From NCBI GenBank assembly GCA_963812775.1, contig CAWEWH010000003.1, positions 62,001-126,000 on the forward strand: a stretch of 64,000 nt of DNA, given 5' to 3'. This document shows positions 1-8,287 of this stretch, one piece after another; position 1 is the stretch's first letter, and each line of letters starts with the position of its first letter. The position numbers and the translations under genes are program-made. The stretch is from CAWEWH01 sp963812775. Lineage in GTDB: Bacteria > Pseudomonadota > Alphaproteobacteria > Rhizobiales > Beijerinckiaceae. The notes under the pieces are model-generated. The model did no database searches, was not told the origin of the DNA, and saw only the letters and a list, made by a program, of their open reading frames with translations.

Positions 1-92
1 GCGTCAAGGGCGGCAAGTTCGTCAAGACGACGGACTGGTTCCAGGCCTACCGCGACGTGATCCACAAGAACCTCACGGCCGAGGCGAAATAG
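1..92 (+). CDS. C-terminal end of an ABC-transporter substrate-binding protein (LivK-like), truncated by window edge
   Basis: Only the last 29 residues are present, read in the frame starting at base 3 and ending at a TAG at 90-92. The stretch GGKFVKTTDWFQAYRDVI resembles the C-terminus of the full binding protein at 30219-31541, which has the pattern DGSKWVKSSDWIEPIKEE. A livF gene follows 63 bp downstream, as in the second liv cluster of this window. I infer a periplasmic binding protein for branched-chain amino acids or related organic acids. The ligand cannot be told from this fragment. Confidence 0.65.
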   Translation, partial: VKGGKFVKTTDWFQAYRDVIHKNLTAEAK

Positions 93-102
93 CCCGAGCC
101 TC

Positions 103-127
103 GAGGGCGGCCCGCTTGGCCGCCCTC
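103..127 (+). other. Stem-loop between binding-protein gene and livF
   Basis: A perfect 10-bp GC-rich inverted repeat (103-112 with 118-127) closes a 5-nt loop. It has no T-tract, so it is not a classical intrinsic terminator. It sits just after the binding-protein stop codon and before livF. A hairpin at the same place in the second liv cluster (30129-30167) suggests a shared role in lowering livF expression relative to the binding protein, or in protecting the mRNA 3' end. The role is inferred. Confidence 0.5.
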
Positions 128-155
128 CCGCACGCTGCCACGAAGAAGCGCGCCG

Positions 156-950
156 ATGCTGGCCATCAACAATATCGAGGTCGTCTACGACAAGGTGATC
201 CTCGTGCTGAGAGGCGTGTCGCTCTCGGTGGCCGAAGGCTCCATCACCACGTTGCTCGGCGCCAACGGCGCCGGCAAGACCACCACCCTGAAGGCCGTGT
301 CGGGAATTCTGCGGGCCGAACGCGGCGAGGTCACCAAGGGATCGATCGCGCTGAGGGGCGAGCGCATCGACGGCAGGCAGCCCTTCGACCTGACGGCGCT
401 CGGCATCGCCCAGGTCTTCGAGGGCCGCCGCGTTTTCGAGCATCTGACCGCCGAGGAGAATCTCATCGCCGGCGGCCACACCGAGCGCGACTATCGCAAG
501 GTCGAGCGGGGCATCGAGCGCGTCTACAACTACTTTCCGCGCCTCAAGGAACGCCGTCACCAGCGCTCCGGCTACCTGTCGGGCGGCGAGCAGCAGATGC
601 TCGCCATCGGCCGGGCGCTGATGTCGGGGCCCAAGCTCATCCTCCTCGACGAGCCGTCGCTCGGTCTTGCGCCGATGCTGGTCGAGGAGATTTTCGGCAT
701 CGTCCGGAGGCTCGTCGAGAGCGAGCACTTGTCGGTGCTGCTCGTCGAGCAGAATGCCACCATGGCGCTGCAAGTCGCCGAGCACGGTTACGTCATGGAG
801 AACGGCCGCATCGTGCTTGAAGGATCGGCCGAGAAGCTGCGCAGCAATTCCGACATCCGCGAGTTCTATCTCGGCCTCAACGAGGTCGGCTCGCGCAAAT
901 CGTATCGCGACGTGAAGCACTACAAGCGCCGCAAGCGCTGGCTGTCGTGA
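156..950 (+). CDS. livF: Branched-chain amino acid-type ABC transporter ATP-binding protein LivF
   Basis: Cytoplasmic ATPase of a HAAT-family (LivFGHMK) importer, 264 residues. Walker A is GANGAGKTT (residues about 38-46), the signature is LSGGEQQM (about 142) and Walker B is LILLDEPSLGLAP. LivF-type features are the EGRRVFEHLTAEENL segment and the short length. The C-terminus ends in YKRRKRWLS, almost the same tail as the second livF in the window (29261-30115), so the two are paralogues from related operons. The upstream fragment is the tail of a cognate binding protein; the other subunits must lie upstream of the window. A strong terminator follows, making this the last gene of its operon. 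Confidence 0.93.
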   Translation: MLAINNIEVVYDKVILVLRGVSLSVAEGSITTLLGANGAGKTTTLKAVSGILRAERGEVTKGSIALRGERIDGRQPFDLTALGIAQVFEGRRVFEHLTAEENLIAGGHTERDYRKVERGIERVYNYFPRLKERRHQRSGYLSGGEQQMLAIGRALMSGPKLILLDEPSLGLAPMLVEEIFGIVRRLVESEHLSVLLVEQNATMALQVAEHGYVMENGRIVLEGSAEKLRSNSDIREFYLGLNEVGSRKSYRDVKHYKRRKRWLS

Positions 951-968
951 CCGGACCTTCAAAACAAA

Positions 969-994
969 AAAGGGCGCTCTTTGGAGCGCCCTTT
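969..994. terminator. Bidirectional intrinsic terminator between livF and a convergent gene
   Basis: An 11-bp perfect inverted repeat (AAAGGGCGCTC paired with GAGCGCCCTTT) closes a TTTG loop. It is flanked by A-rich sequence on one side and T-rich sequence on the other, so it can terminate transcription in both directions. It lies in the 81-bp gap between livF (ending at 950) and the convergent gene ending at 1032. Confidence 0.9.
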
Positions 995-1031
995 GTGCTT
1001 GTCCGTTCTGTGCTCGTCCGCTTCGGCCTGC

Positions 1032-1961
1032 CTATTCCAGCGGCACCACCTGCGGCATCGGCGGCGGCTCATTGACCCGCTTCGGCTTCACCTCGTCGAG
1101 CAGCACCGGCGCCACCATGCCGCCCGACTCGGCGGGCTTCCTGTCGGCGCCGTTGATGCTGGCCGTCGACCTTTCGGCGCGCGATTGCTCGGCCGGCTTG
1201 GCGGGATCCTGCGATCTGTCTTGCAGCGCCGCCGTGCCGGTGGGTCGTTCGACGGCGCCCTTCTGGTTCACAGTCTTCCGCGACGCCTTCTGGGGCGTGG
1301 CGCGCTGCCGGTCCGGGACGCTGCGGATCGCCGGTCGGACGGCGTCGCCGTCCGGCCGCACATTCGCTTCCCGCCTGTCTTGCGCGGCTGGATCGGCCGG
1401 CTGCTGGGGCGAGAGCTGGCCGGCCGGGAACGCGGGCTGGTCGGCCGGCTGCTGCAAGGCGGCCTGACCGCCTGGCTGCCGGGGCGAAAGTGGGTCCGCC
1501 GGTTGCTGGAACGACGGCTGGCCGGCCGATTGCTGAGACGAGGGCCGATCGGCCGGCTGGAACGGTCGGAAAGCCGGGACGTTGGGCACGTTGCGGGGCG
1601 GCACCATCCGAGGCTCGGGAGAGAACAGGCCGCCGAATAGCGTGCGCGGCTGGGATGACTGCTGCGGCGCGGCCTTCACGCCCACCACGACGCCCGCATA
1701 GGCATCGACGAGGACGCGCACGGTGCGGCCATCGGAACCGACACCATCCACCACGTAGTGGCGGCCGCTGCGCTGCGGCCGCCCCGTCATCTGGTAGCCG
1801 GCGTCCGACAGCGCGAAGGCGATGTCGCTCGACGACATCCGTTCGCCCAGGAACCAGGCCTGCGCCGGGAGCGGCGCCAGGCAGCTGACCGCCACGATCG
1901 CGGCGGCGACGCTCCGCGCGCCGACGCGCCGCGGCACGCCGCGGCTGTTTTCGTTTCTCAT
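1032..1961 (-). CDS. Secreted Pro/Gln-rich protein with PepSY-like N-terminal region, function unknown
   Basis: About 309 residues. The start is the ATG at 1961 because GAGGA lies 7 nt upstream; an in-frame GTG at 1973 has no better signal. The N-terminus is a Sec signal peptide ending in PLPAQA, with likely cleavage before WFLGERMSS. A small folded region follows (about residues 40-95), with helix-like SDIAFALSDAGYQMTG and strands HYVVDGVGSDGR and VRVLVDAYAGVVVGV, resembling a PepSY or propeptide-like fold. The remaining two thirds is low complexity, rich in proline, glutamine and alanine, and probably disordered. No catalytic motif is seen. It is transcribed alone, convergent to livF. Confidence 0.7.
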   Translation of the reverse strand: MRNENSRGVPRRVGARSVAAAIVAVSCLAPLPAQAWFLGERMSSSDIAFALSDAGYQMTGRPQRSGRHYVVDGVGSDGRTVRVLVDAYAGVVVGVKAAPQQSSQPRTLFGGLFSPEPRMVPPRNVPNVPAFRPFQPADRPSSQQSAGQPSFQQPADPLSPRQPGGQAALQQPADQPAFPAGQLSPQQPADPAAQDRREANVRPDGDAVRPAIRSVPDRQRATPQKASRKTVNQKGAVERPTGTAALQDRSQDPAKPAEQSRAERSTASINGADRKPAESGGMVAPVLLDEVKPKRVNEPPPMPQVVPLE

Positions 1962-2013
1962 GAATGTCCTCACCCGTAGTCTCCCGCCGCGAACCTAACA
2001 TGAATTGCGGCGG

Positions 2014-3075
2014 CTATGCGGCACCTCTTGCAACCGTGATCAGTCGATCAACGTCGCCGGCCTTGGTGACAAAAGACGTGACAAGACGCGTCAAGACCTC
2101 GTCTTCGCCGACAAATTGATTCGGCTTCAAGCTGAGACTGGTCCACGGATGATAGACGAAGCCAGCCGTGCGCAGCGCCGTGTCGACGCGGCGCGGCAGG
2201 ATGGGGAAGACCTCGTTGGCTTGCGCCGGCCAGGCGAGCCGCACGCCCTTGACGGCCGCAAGGCCGTCGGCGAGCCGCCCCGCCATGGCGTTGGTGTGGC
2301 GGGCGAGGTCGAGCCAATGACCACCCTCGAGATAGGCGCACATCTGCGCGCCGAGCAGCCGTCCCTTCGACAGCGTGTGGCCGCCGCGCTTGCGGCGATA
2401 TTGAAAGCCCTCCGCCTTGGCGCGGTCGAAGAAGATGACCGCCTCGCAGGCCAGCATGCCGTTCTTGGTGCCGCCGAAGGACAGCACATCGATGCCGGCC
2501 TTCCACGACATGTCGGCGGCGCTGACGCCGAGCGCCACCAGCGCGTTGGCAAAACGCGCCCCGTCGAGATGCACTCCGAGGCCATTCTCGTGCGCGAGGT
2601 CGGCCAGTGTCCTGATCTCGTCGAGGCTGTAGAGCGTGCCCGCCTCGGTGACCTGCGCGAGCGACAACGCGGCGGGCTGCGAGGTCTTCACGACGCCGCG
2701 CGGAAAGCGCCCGAGCGCGCTCTTGAACGCCTCGGGCGTGATCTTGGCGCCGACGCCGGGAATGCCGACGAGCTTGGCGCCGGCCGTGAACATTTCCGGC
2801 GCGCCGCATTCGTCGTCGATGACGTGCAATTCCTCGTGGCAGAAGATGGCGCCCCAGGGCGGCGTCAGCGCCGCCAGCGCCAGCGCGTTGGCAGCGGTGC
2901 CGGTGGTGAGCAGGAACACCGCCACGTCGGTCTCGAACACCTCCGCCAGCAGCGCCTCGGCGCGCTGTGTGTGGGTGTCGGTTCCGTAGGCCGCCTCGGC
3001 GCCGGCATTGGCCGCAACCAGCGCCTCGATCACCTTGGGGCTGGCGCCCGCCACGTTGTCGCTTGCGAAATTCAT
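2014..3075 (-). CDS. ltaE: Low-specificity L-threonine aldolase family PLP enzyme
   Basis: Fold-type I PLP enzyme, 353 residues from the ATG at 3075. The frame remains open to 3171, but homology-like sequence begins at MNFASDNVAG, where this family usually starts. Beta-eliminating lyases of this group cleave L-threonine or L-allo-threonine to glycine and acetaldehyde. Supporting features are the TGTAANALAL helix for cofactor phosphate binding, the HLDGARFANAL segment with the ring-contacting Asp, and the Schiff-base Lys in SFGGTKNGM. It may act on other beta-hydroxy amino acids. It is divergent from the ArsR gene at 3220, with operator 1 of that gene 95 bp upstream of the start. Confidence 0.88.
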   Translation of the reverse strand: MNFASDNVAGASPKVIEALVAANAGAEAAYGTDTHTQRAEALLAEVFETDVAVFLLTTGTAANALALAALTPPWGAIFCHEELHVIDDECGAPEMFTAGAKLVGIPGVGAKITPEAFKSALGRFPRGVVKTSQPAALSLAQVTEAGTLYSLDEIRTLADLAHENGLGVHLDGARFANALVALGVSAADMSWKAGIDVLSFGGTKNGMLACEAVIFFDRAKAEGFQYRRKRGGHTLSKGRLLGAQMCAYLEGGHWLDLARHTNAMAGRLADGLAAVKGVRLAWPAQANEVFPILPRRVDTALRTAGFVYHPWTSLSLKPNQFVGEDEVLTRLVTSFVTKAGDVDRLITVARGAA

Positions 3076-3170
3076 CCGTCCCCTCCGGCCTGCGCGGGGC
3101 GGGACAATAGCGCACCATCTTGGTCCAGCCATGTTGCCGTATAGGATACGAAAATCTGTTTTAAAAATCA

Positions 3171-3229
3171 TTCAACCAAACGGTTGACTCTCTCGGTAAG
3201 CTCGACTACATTCAACCGTATGGTTGAAT
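3171..3229 (+). promoter_or_regulatory. Promoter with two palindromic operators for the ArsR/SRPBCC pair
   Basis: Two copies of an inverted repeat of the form TTCAACC-N4-GGTTGAA are present: operator 1 at 3171-3188 (last base differs) and operator 2 at 3211-3228 (perfect arms). They are spaced 40 bp apart, about four helical turns. Between them are a -35 TTGACT (3184-3189) and a -10 TACATT (3207-3212) with a 17-bp spacer. The -35 lies in the right arm of operator 1 and the -10 overlaps the left arm of operator 2. The ATG at 3220 is inside operator 2, seven bases after the -10, so the transcript would be leaderless. Autorepression is inferred from this arrangement. Confidence 0.75.
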
Positions 3230-3585
3230 TACACACGCCCCAGCTCGATGCCGTCTTCCACGCCCTCGGCGACCCGACGCGCCGGCGCATGCTGCGTGAG
3301 CTTGCCGACGGCGAGCGGACAGTCGGCCAGCTGGCCGAGCCCTTTGCCATGTCGCTGGCGGCCGCCTCCAAGCACATCAAGGCGCTGGAGCATGCCGGGC
3401 TGATTCGCCGCGAGGTGCAGGGGCGGACGCATGTCTGCCGCCTCGATCCCGGCCCGCTGGCCAGCGCCCACGAATGGCTCGGCTTCTACGAACGCTTCTG
3501 GAGCGGTCGTCTCGATGTGCTCGAGCGCCTGTTGCGCCAGGAGGACACCCGCCAATCCCCACCCCCGAAAGGAGACAAGAGATGA
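3220..3585 (+). CDS. ArsR-family winged-helix transcriptional regulator
   Basis: About 121 residues, a typical length. ALGDPTRRRMLRELADGERTV begins the first helices. The recognition helix region is MSLAAASKHIKALEHAGLIRR and the wing is EVQGRTHVCRLD. No CxC metal site is visible, so this is more like the ArsR regulators that partner SRPBCC (AHSA1) proteins than metal sensors. The start at 3220 is chosen over an in-frame codon at 3184 because the upstream codon lies in the -35 element. It overlaps the next gene by ATGA, so the two are translationally coupled. It probably binds the two palindromes around its own start. Confidence 0.88.
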   Translation: MVELHTPQLDAVFHALGDPTRRRMLRELADGERTVGQLAEPFAMSLAAASKHIKALEHAGLIRREVQGRTHVCRLDPGPLASAHEWLGFYERFWSGRLDVLERLLRQEDTRQSPPPKGDKR

Positions 3586-4151
3586 CCGCATCCGCCAACC
3601 TGCAAAGGAGCCGACCGATGACCGAACGCGCCACCCTCGACGCCTATGGCACGCTGACCGACTCCGCCACGCTGAAGATCCAGCGCATCCTGCCCGGCCC
3701 CATCGAGCGCGTCTGGGCCTATCTCACGGACAGCGACCTGCGCCGCCAGTGGCTGGCGGCCGGCACGATGGAGCTGAAGGTCGGCGCGCCCTTCGAATTC
3801 GTCTGGCGCAATAGCGAGCTGACCGACCCGCCCGGCGAGCGCCCGGCCGGGTTCGGCGAGGAGCACAGGATGGCGAGCCGCATCACCGAGCTCGATCCGC
3901 CCCGCAAGCTCACCATCGCCTGGAACAACAGCGGCGATGTCTCCTTCGAGCTGGAGCCCAGGGGCCTCGACGTGCTGCTCACCGTGATCCACCGCCGCCT
4001 CCCCGACCGCTCGACCATGCTGATGGTTGGGGCCGGCTGGCACATGCACCTCGATGTCCTGGTTGCCCGCGCCACCGGCAAGGAGACGGAGCCCTTCTGG
4101 GATGGCTGGAGCCGCCTCAAGAAGGACTACGACCGGCGGCTGCCGGCCTGA
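3582..4151 (+). CDS. SRPBCC (AHSA1/START-like) domain protein
   Basis: 189 residues. The start ATG overlaps the ArsR stop (ATGA) and has AAAGGAGA seven bases upstream. A second in-frame ATG at 3618 also has AAAGGAG and may be used. The SRPBCC fold begins at TLKIQRILPGPIERVWAYLT and includes DLRRQWLAAG, ELKVGAPFEFVW and the long C-terminal helix WHMHLDVLVARATG. Proteins of this type bind hydrophobic ligands, and the ArsR-AHSA1 pairing is common, but no substrate can be named. A second such pair lies at 53707-54496 in the reverse gene arrangement. It is convergent with the oxidoreductase ending at 4227. Confidence 0.85.
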   Translation: MTASANLQRSRPMTERATLDAYGTLTDSATLKIQRILPGPIERVWAYLTDSDLRRQWLAAGTMELKVGAPFEFVWRNSELTDPPGERPAGFGEEHRMASRITELDPPRKLTIAWNNSGDVSFELEPRGLDVLLTVIHRRLPDRSTMLMVGAGWHMHLDVLVARATGKETEPFWDGWSRLKKDYDRRLPA

Positions 4152-4159
4152 CGATCTTC

Positions 4160-4189
4160 GAGGCTCGCGCGCTCATGCGCGCGAGCCTC
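4160..4189. terminator. Long GC hairpin between convergent genes (terminator or REP-like element)
   Basis: A perfect 13-bp inverted repeat (4160-4172 with 4177-4189) encloses a TCAT loop. It is followed by AGGATGATGAG rather than a T-tract. The position between two convergent genes fits termination. The flanking CTTCGAGG...CCTCAGGATGA pattern resembles dispersed REP-like palindromes of Bradyrhizobium relatives, which is recollection and unverified here. Confidence 0.6.
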
Positions 4190-4226
4190 AGGATGATGAG
4201 ATCGTGGATGGCATCGCCGACGCTCG

Positions 4227-5247
<1,021 letters not shown>

Positions 5248-5255
<8 letters not shown>

Positions 5256-5312
5256 TTCCAATCTCCTCTTCGACGGCTCACACCTCAGCACGAGGAGATT
5301 GGAGACGCCATC
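5248..5312 (-). promoter_or_regulatory. Hairpin enclosing the ribosome binding site and start codon of the oxidoreductase gene
   Basis: On the minus-strand mRNA, bases 5312-5292 can pair with 5268-5248: 20 of 21 positions pair (one G-U, one C-A mismatch) around a 23-nt loop. The 3' arm contains GAGGAG and the ATG at 5255. The 5' arm begins one base after the DoxX stop codon (5316-5314). A ribosome finishing doxX would cover and melt the 5' arm, so the arrangement fits translational coupling or another conditional switch. The structure is read directly; the regulatory role is inferred. Confidence 0.7.
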
Positions 5313-5313
5313 A

Positions 5314-5850
5314 TCAGCCACGATTGCCGTACCGCCGAGCGATCAGACGATCGATGGAGATGGCGCCAGCGCCGCGGGCCATGAGGAGGACGAGCAGCGT
5401 CGTCCAGTAGACGTGCACCGTCCACCAGGCGTCGGGGAAGACGAACACCTGGATGACGAGGGTCATGACCAGAAGGCCGAGAGCCGCAAAGCGCGTCGCA
5501 AGGCCGAGAACCAGCGCAATGGGCAGCAGCGTTTCGGCGACCGACGACATCACCGCCCCGACCCCAGGCGGTAGCGGCACACCCGCATATTCGGTCGCGA
5601 ACAGATAATAGGTGGCGGGCTTGATGCCGGTGGGCAGCGTGAACGAGAGATCGGCGAAGCCGAGGTTGAGCGGCACGACGGGGCCGCTCACCTTGGTCTG
5701 GCCCGAAACCCAGAAGGCATGCGCCACGGCGAGGCGCGCCAAGAGCAGCACGAGGCTCTCCGGAATCCGCGCAAGGATCGCCACTGCGCCGGCCACGATG
5801 CCGGCCAGGCCGCGCCGCGCCGTCGCCCGCGACGGGGCCGCGATGCTCAT
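5314..5850 (-). CDS. DoxX-family membrane protein of the bufferin-type operon
   Basis: 178 residues with four predicted membrane helices, around AGIVAGAVAILARIPESLVL to LARLAVAHAFW, AVMSSVAETLLPIALVLGL, FAALGLLVMTLVIQVFVF and YWTTLLVLLMARGAGA. The DoxX fold is supported by RLAVAHAFWVSGQTKVSG and the SVAETLLPIALVLG helix. Its start overlaps the DUF2063 stop by ATGA. DoxX proteins commonly sit at the end of DUF2282-DUF692-DUF2063 operons (established association; HvfD/HvfX in other bacteria) and are thought to act at the inner membrane in redox or metal handling. The exact role is not established here. Confidence 0.88.
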   Translation of the reverse strand: MSIAAPSRATARRGLAGIVAGAVAILARIPESLVLLLARLAVAHAFWVSGQTKVSGPVVPLNLGFADLSFTLPTGIKPATYYLFATEYAGVPLPPGVGAVMSSVAETLLPIALVLGLATRFAALGLLVMTLVIQVFVFPDAWWTVHVYWTTLLVLLMARGAGAISIDRLIARRYGNRG

Positions 5851-6623
5851 GCGTCAGCCTCGCTTGCGCGGCGGACGCCGACCACGAGCCCCGCGCCCAA
5901 GAGGCCGGAGAGATTCGCCGTGAGATCGAAGGCCGCGTCCGCCTCGCGCGCCGCGGCCGCCGCCTCGGCCAAAGTGGTGCCAGCCAGCAGCGCCGCGAGG
6001 AACGCAAGGCCGCCGGGCGGCAGGCGCCGCACCTCCACGTCGAGGGCCGGCCGCGCGATGAGCGCATCCTCGGCGATGTCGAGATCGACCGGCTTCACCT
6101 CGGCGTCGTGCGTGTTGGTCGCCCAGATGGCGACGATGGGCCAGCGCGAGGCGACGAGCCGCACGGAGGGATGCAGTGCGAAGACAAGGTCGCCCCAAAA
6201 CTCCTGCGGCACCTCAGCGATGCGCTCCGGCGCGAGCGGCGCCGCATCGGCCGCGTGGTAGGCGAGCCCATAGGCATATTCGAGCCGCGCCACGTCGGCG
6301 AGATAAGGCACCGAGGCGGCGGGCGGGAACGCGGCGATGAAGTCGGCGAGCTCCTCGCCGTAAAGATGGAGCAGCGGCGAGCGCGGCGGCGCCGAGCGCG
6401 CAAATTCCCGCGCCATGGCCCGGAAGAACTCCTCGCCGACGAGCCGTTCGCACACCGGGAAGCGCTTGCGCAACGCCTCGACGAGACCGACCGTGACATT
6501 GTTGCGATAGACGGCGTAGCGAGACGCCGCCGTCCCGTTCCAGGCGGTGACGGACGTGGGCACGTCCGCCGCCGGATCGAGGAGGCCCCAGGCGAATTGC
6601 CCCTGAAGGTCAGCCCCCGACAT
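5847..6623 (-). CDS. bufC: HvfC/BufC-family (DUF2063) partner of the MNIO maturase
   Basis: 258 residues. The N-terminal DUF2063 domain is recognisable from QGQFAWGLLDPAADVP, RYAVYRNNVTVGLVEALRKR, FPVCERLVGEEFFRAMAREF and PYLADVARLEYAYGLAYHAA. Although once called a putative DNA-binding domain, proteins of this family serve as peptide-recognition partners of DUF692 oxidases in bufferin and Hvf systems (established). The C-terminal half (after about residue 130) is alpha/beta with a possible winged-helix-like segment near EVRRLPPGGLAFLAALLAG. It overlaps the MNIO gene by 14 nt upstream and doxX by 4 nt downstream, so all three are tightly coupled. Confidence 0.88.
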   Translation of the reverse strand: MSGADLQGQFAWGLLDPAADVPTSVTAWNGTAASRYAVYRNNVTVGLVEALRKRFPVCERLVGEEFFRAMAREFARSAPPRSPLLHLYGEELADFIAAFPPAASVPYLADVARLEYAYGLAYHAADAAPLAPERIAEVPQEFWGDLVFALHPSVRLVASRWPIVAIWATNTHDAEVKPVDLDIAEDALIARPALDVEVRRLPPGGLAFLAALLAGTTLAEAAAAAREADAAFDLTANLSGLLGAGLVVGVRRASEADA

Positions 6624-7548
6624 GGCGGGCCGACGGGCGCCGGTTGCGCCTTGACGCCTCCTTTTGCAAGACCGTCTCGGCGCGCAGTGCCTCGGCGAGC
6701 AACACGTCGAAGGCCGGCACGTCGTTGTCCCACTCGATCAAGGTCGGCGTGGGGCCGGTGCGGGCAAGCGCCCGCTCGTAGAGCGCCCACACATCGTCGG
6801 CAACCGGCGAGCCGTGCGCGTCGATGAGCAGCGGCGCGCCTTTCTCGTCCGCCTGCGCGGTGTAGCCGGCGAGATGGATCTCGCCCACCTCCTCGACCGG
6901 GAACCCGTCGATGTAGTCGTTCGGGTCGCGGTTGTGGTTGCGCGCTGAAACGAAGACGTTGTTCACGTCGAGCAGCAGGCCGCAACCGGTCCGCATGACG
7001 ACGGCGCGCAGGAAGTCGAGCTCCGACATGGTGCTGCCGCGAAACTCCACATAGGTGGAGGGATTCTCGAGCAGCATGCGCCGGCCCATCGTCTCCTGCA
7101 CCTCGTCGATGTGATCGCAGACGCGTGCCAGCGTCGCCTCGTCGTACGGCACCGGCAGGAGGTCGTTGAGGAAGGCGCCTTCGTGGGTCGACCAGGCGAG
7201 GTGCTCGGAGAAGAGGCCCGGCTCGTAGCGCGCGGCGACGGCCGCGAGGCGCGCCAGATGATCGCGGTCGAGCGGCCCGTCGGCGCCGATGGAGAGTCCG
7301 ACACCGTGCAGCGACAGCGGATAGCGCTCGCGGATGGCAGCCAGCGCATGGTGAGGGCGGCCACCCTCCCCCATGTAGTTCTCAGCGTGGATCTCAAAGA
7401 AGCCGAGATCGGGAGTGCCGCTCAGCACCACGTCCCAATGCTCGCCCTTGAGTCCCACACCGGCGCGGGCGGGAATGCCTGTCGGCACCCTCGCGGTCCG
7501 GCTTCCGATCATCTGCGTCTCGAGTCTCTCGCTCATCGGCGCGCTCAA
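6610..7548 (-). CDS. bufB: MNIO-family (DUF692) bufferin maturase
   Basis: 312 residues. This is a TIM-barrel multinuclear non-heme iron oxidase that modifies cysteines of the precursor peptide; DUF692 with DUF2282 precursors is an established copper-binding RiPP (bufferin) arrangement. Metal-ligand-rich motifs in barrel order are EIHAENYMG, SLHGVGLSIG, FSEHLAWS, LLENPSTYVEF, LLLDVNNVFVSARNHNRDP, EIHLAGY, LIDAHGSPV and LIEWDNDVP. A TTG start at 7548 has GGAG five bases upstream; an ATG at 7536 is the alternative (308 aa). It lies 69 bp downstream of the second precursor gene and overlaps bufC. No key residue appears lost. Confidence 0.93.
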   Translation of the reverse strand: MSAPMSERLETQMIGSRTARVPTGIPARAGVGLKGEHWDVVLSGTPDLGFFEIHAENYMGEGGRPHHALAAIRERYPLSLHGVGLSIGADGPLDRDHLARLAAVAARYEPGLFSEHLAWSTHEGAFLNDLLPVPYDEATLARVCDHIDEVQETMGRRMLLENPSTYVEFRGSTMSELDFLRAVVMRTGCGLLLDVNNVFVSARNHNRDPNDYIDGFPVEEVGEIHLAGYTAQADEKGAPLLIDAHGSPVADDVWALYERALARTGPTPTLIEWDNDVPAFDVLLAEALRAETVLQKEASRRNRRPSARHVGG

Positions 7549-7617
7549 TGCGTCTCCGCGACGCCATCCCTAGCACGCCGCGTCATGCCCATCGGCTATG
7601 GTTCGGCGCAGCCGCGC

Positions 7618-7899
7618 CTATCCCTTGCGCGGCTCGAGGCTGCCCTTACCCTGCGGTGTGTTCATGGTGACGCAGGTTCCCTTCGCGACGAGCTTCCAGG
7701 CATCACCCTGATAGTCGACCTTCGAGGTGCCGGCGCAGGTCGTGCCGGGCCCGGCGGCGCAGTCGTTCTGGCCCTTGAGCGAGACGCCGAAGCACTTTTC
7801 CATCTCGGGCTTCTGCTGCGCGGTCGCCGTCGACAGCGCCGCCAGCGTCACCGCCACGGCGCCGGCGATAGAAAGGCCGACGGTCTTGGTTGAGCTCAT
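7618..7899 (-). CDS. BufA1-type bufferin precursor (DUF2282), second copy
   Basis: 93 residues from the ATG at 7899, preceded by a perfect AGGAGG five bases upstream. A Sec signal peptide (about 27 residues, ending in LSTATA) targets the product to the periplasm. The mature part has exactly four cysteines in the spacing EKCFGVSLKGQNDCAAG, TTCAGT and AKGTCVTM, the DUF2282 pattern. In characterised bufferins the MNIO/partner pair converts cysteines of such peptides to heterocycles that bind copper (established for relatives). It is a paralogue of the peptide at 7982-8263, identical at EKCFGV.LKGQNDCAA, with an acidic/polar linker difference (SKVDYQGDAW against AKDFEGGSW). Confidence 0.92.
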   Translation of the reverse strand: MSSTKTVGLSIAGAVAVTLAALSTATAQQKPEMEKCFGVSLKGQNDCAAGPGTTCAGTSKVDYQGDAWKLVAKGTCVTMNTPQGKGSLEPRKG

Positions 7900-7929
7900 G
7901 ATGTCCTCCTGATGCATGGCCGGCGCCTG

Positions 7930-7953
7930 CCCTCTCCTTTTTTTGGAAGAGGG
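7930..7953 (-). other. Stem-loop between the two bufferin precursor genes
   Basis: CCCTCTCC (7930-7937) pairs with GGAAGAGGG (7945-7953, one bulged A) around a homopolymeric loop of seven T (A on the mRNA strand). It lies in the 82-bp gap between the precursor genes. It may stabilise the upstream precursor mRNA or adjust stoichiometry; this is inferred. Confidence 0.45.
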
Positions 7954-7981
7954 AGGCGCACGGCAAACTCGAAAACGCAGG

Positions 7982-8263
7982 CTAGCTCTTGATCGGCGTC
8001 AAACTACCCTTGTGGCCCTGAACCGTCATCCCGACGCAGGTGCCTTTGGCGACGGCCTTCCAGGAGCCGCCCTCGAAGTCCTTCGCGGCCTTGCCGGCAC
8101 AATCGTGCACGCCCGCCGCCGCGCAGTCGTTCTGCCCCTTGAGCGCAACGCCGAAGCATTTTTCCTGAGTTGCGGCGTCGAATGCGTTCGCCGAGGTGAT
8201 GGCCCCGAGCGCCGCCGACATGGCGCCGACGATGGCGAGGCTGGTAAGCTTCCTGGCTGACAT
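7982..8263 (-). CDS. bufA1: BufA1-type bufferin precursor (DUF2282), first gene of operon
   Basis: 93 residues from the ATG at 8263. The frame is open upstream to 8659, but that extension lacks any protein-like features, whereas MSARKLTSLAIVGAMSAALG begins a clean Sec signal peptide with cleavage after ITSANA. The mature peptide keeps four cysteines: EKCFGVALKGQNDCAAAG, VHDCAGKA and AKGTCVGM. It ends HKGSLTPIKS, matching the GKGSLEPRKG tail of the second precursor. DUF2282 peptides are periplasmic copper-binding RiPP precursors matured by the MNIO encoded downstream. As first gene it is probably the most highly expressed. A possible 5' UTR hairpin lies at 8288-8332. Confidence 0.93.
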   Translation of the reverse strand: MSARKLTSLAIVGAMSAALGAITSANAFDAATQEKCFGVALKGQNDCAAAGVHDCAGKAAKDFEGGSWKAVAKGTCVGMTVQGHKGSLTPIKS

Positions 8264-8287
8264 GTTCCTGGTCTCCCTTGATGGCTT

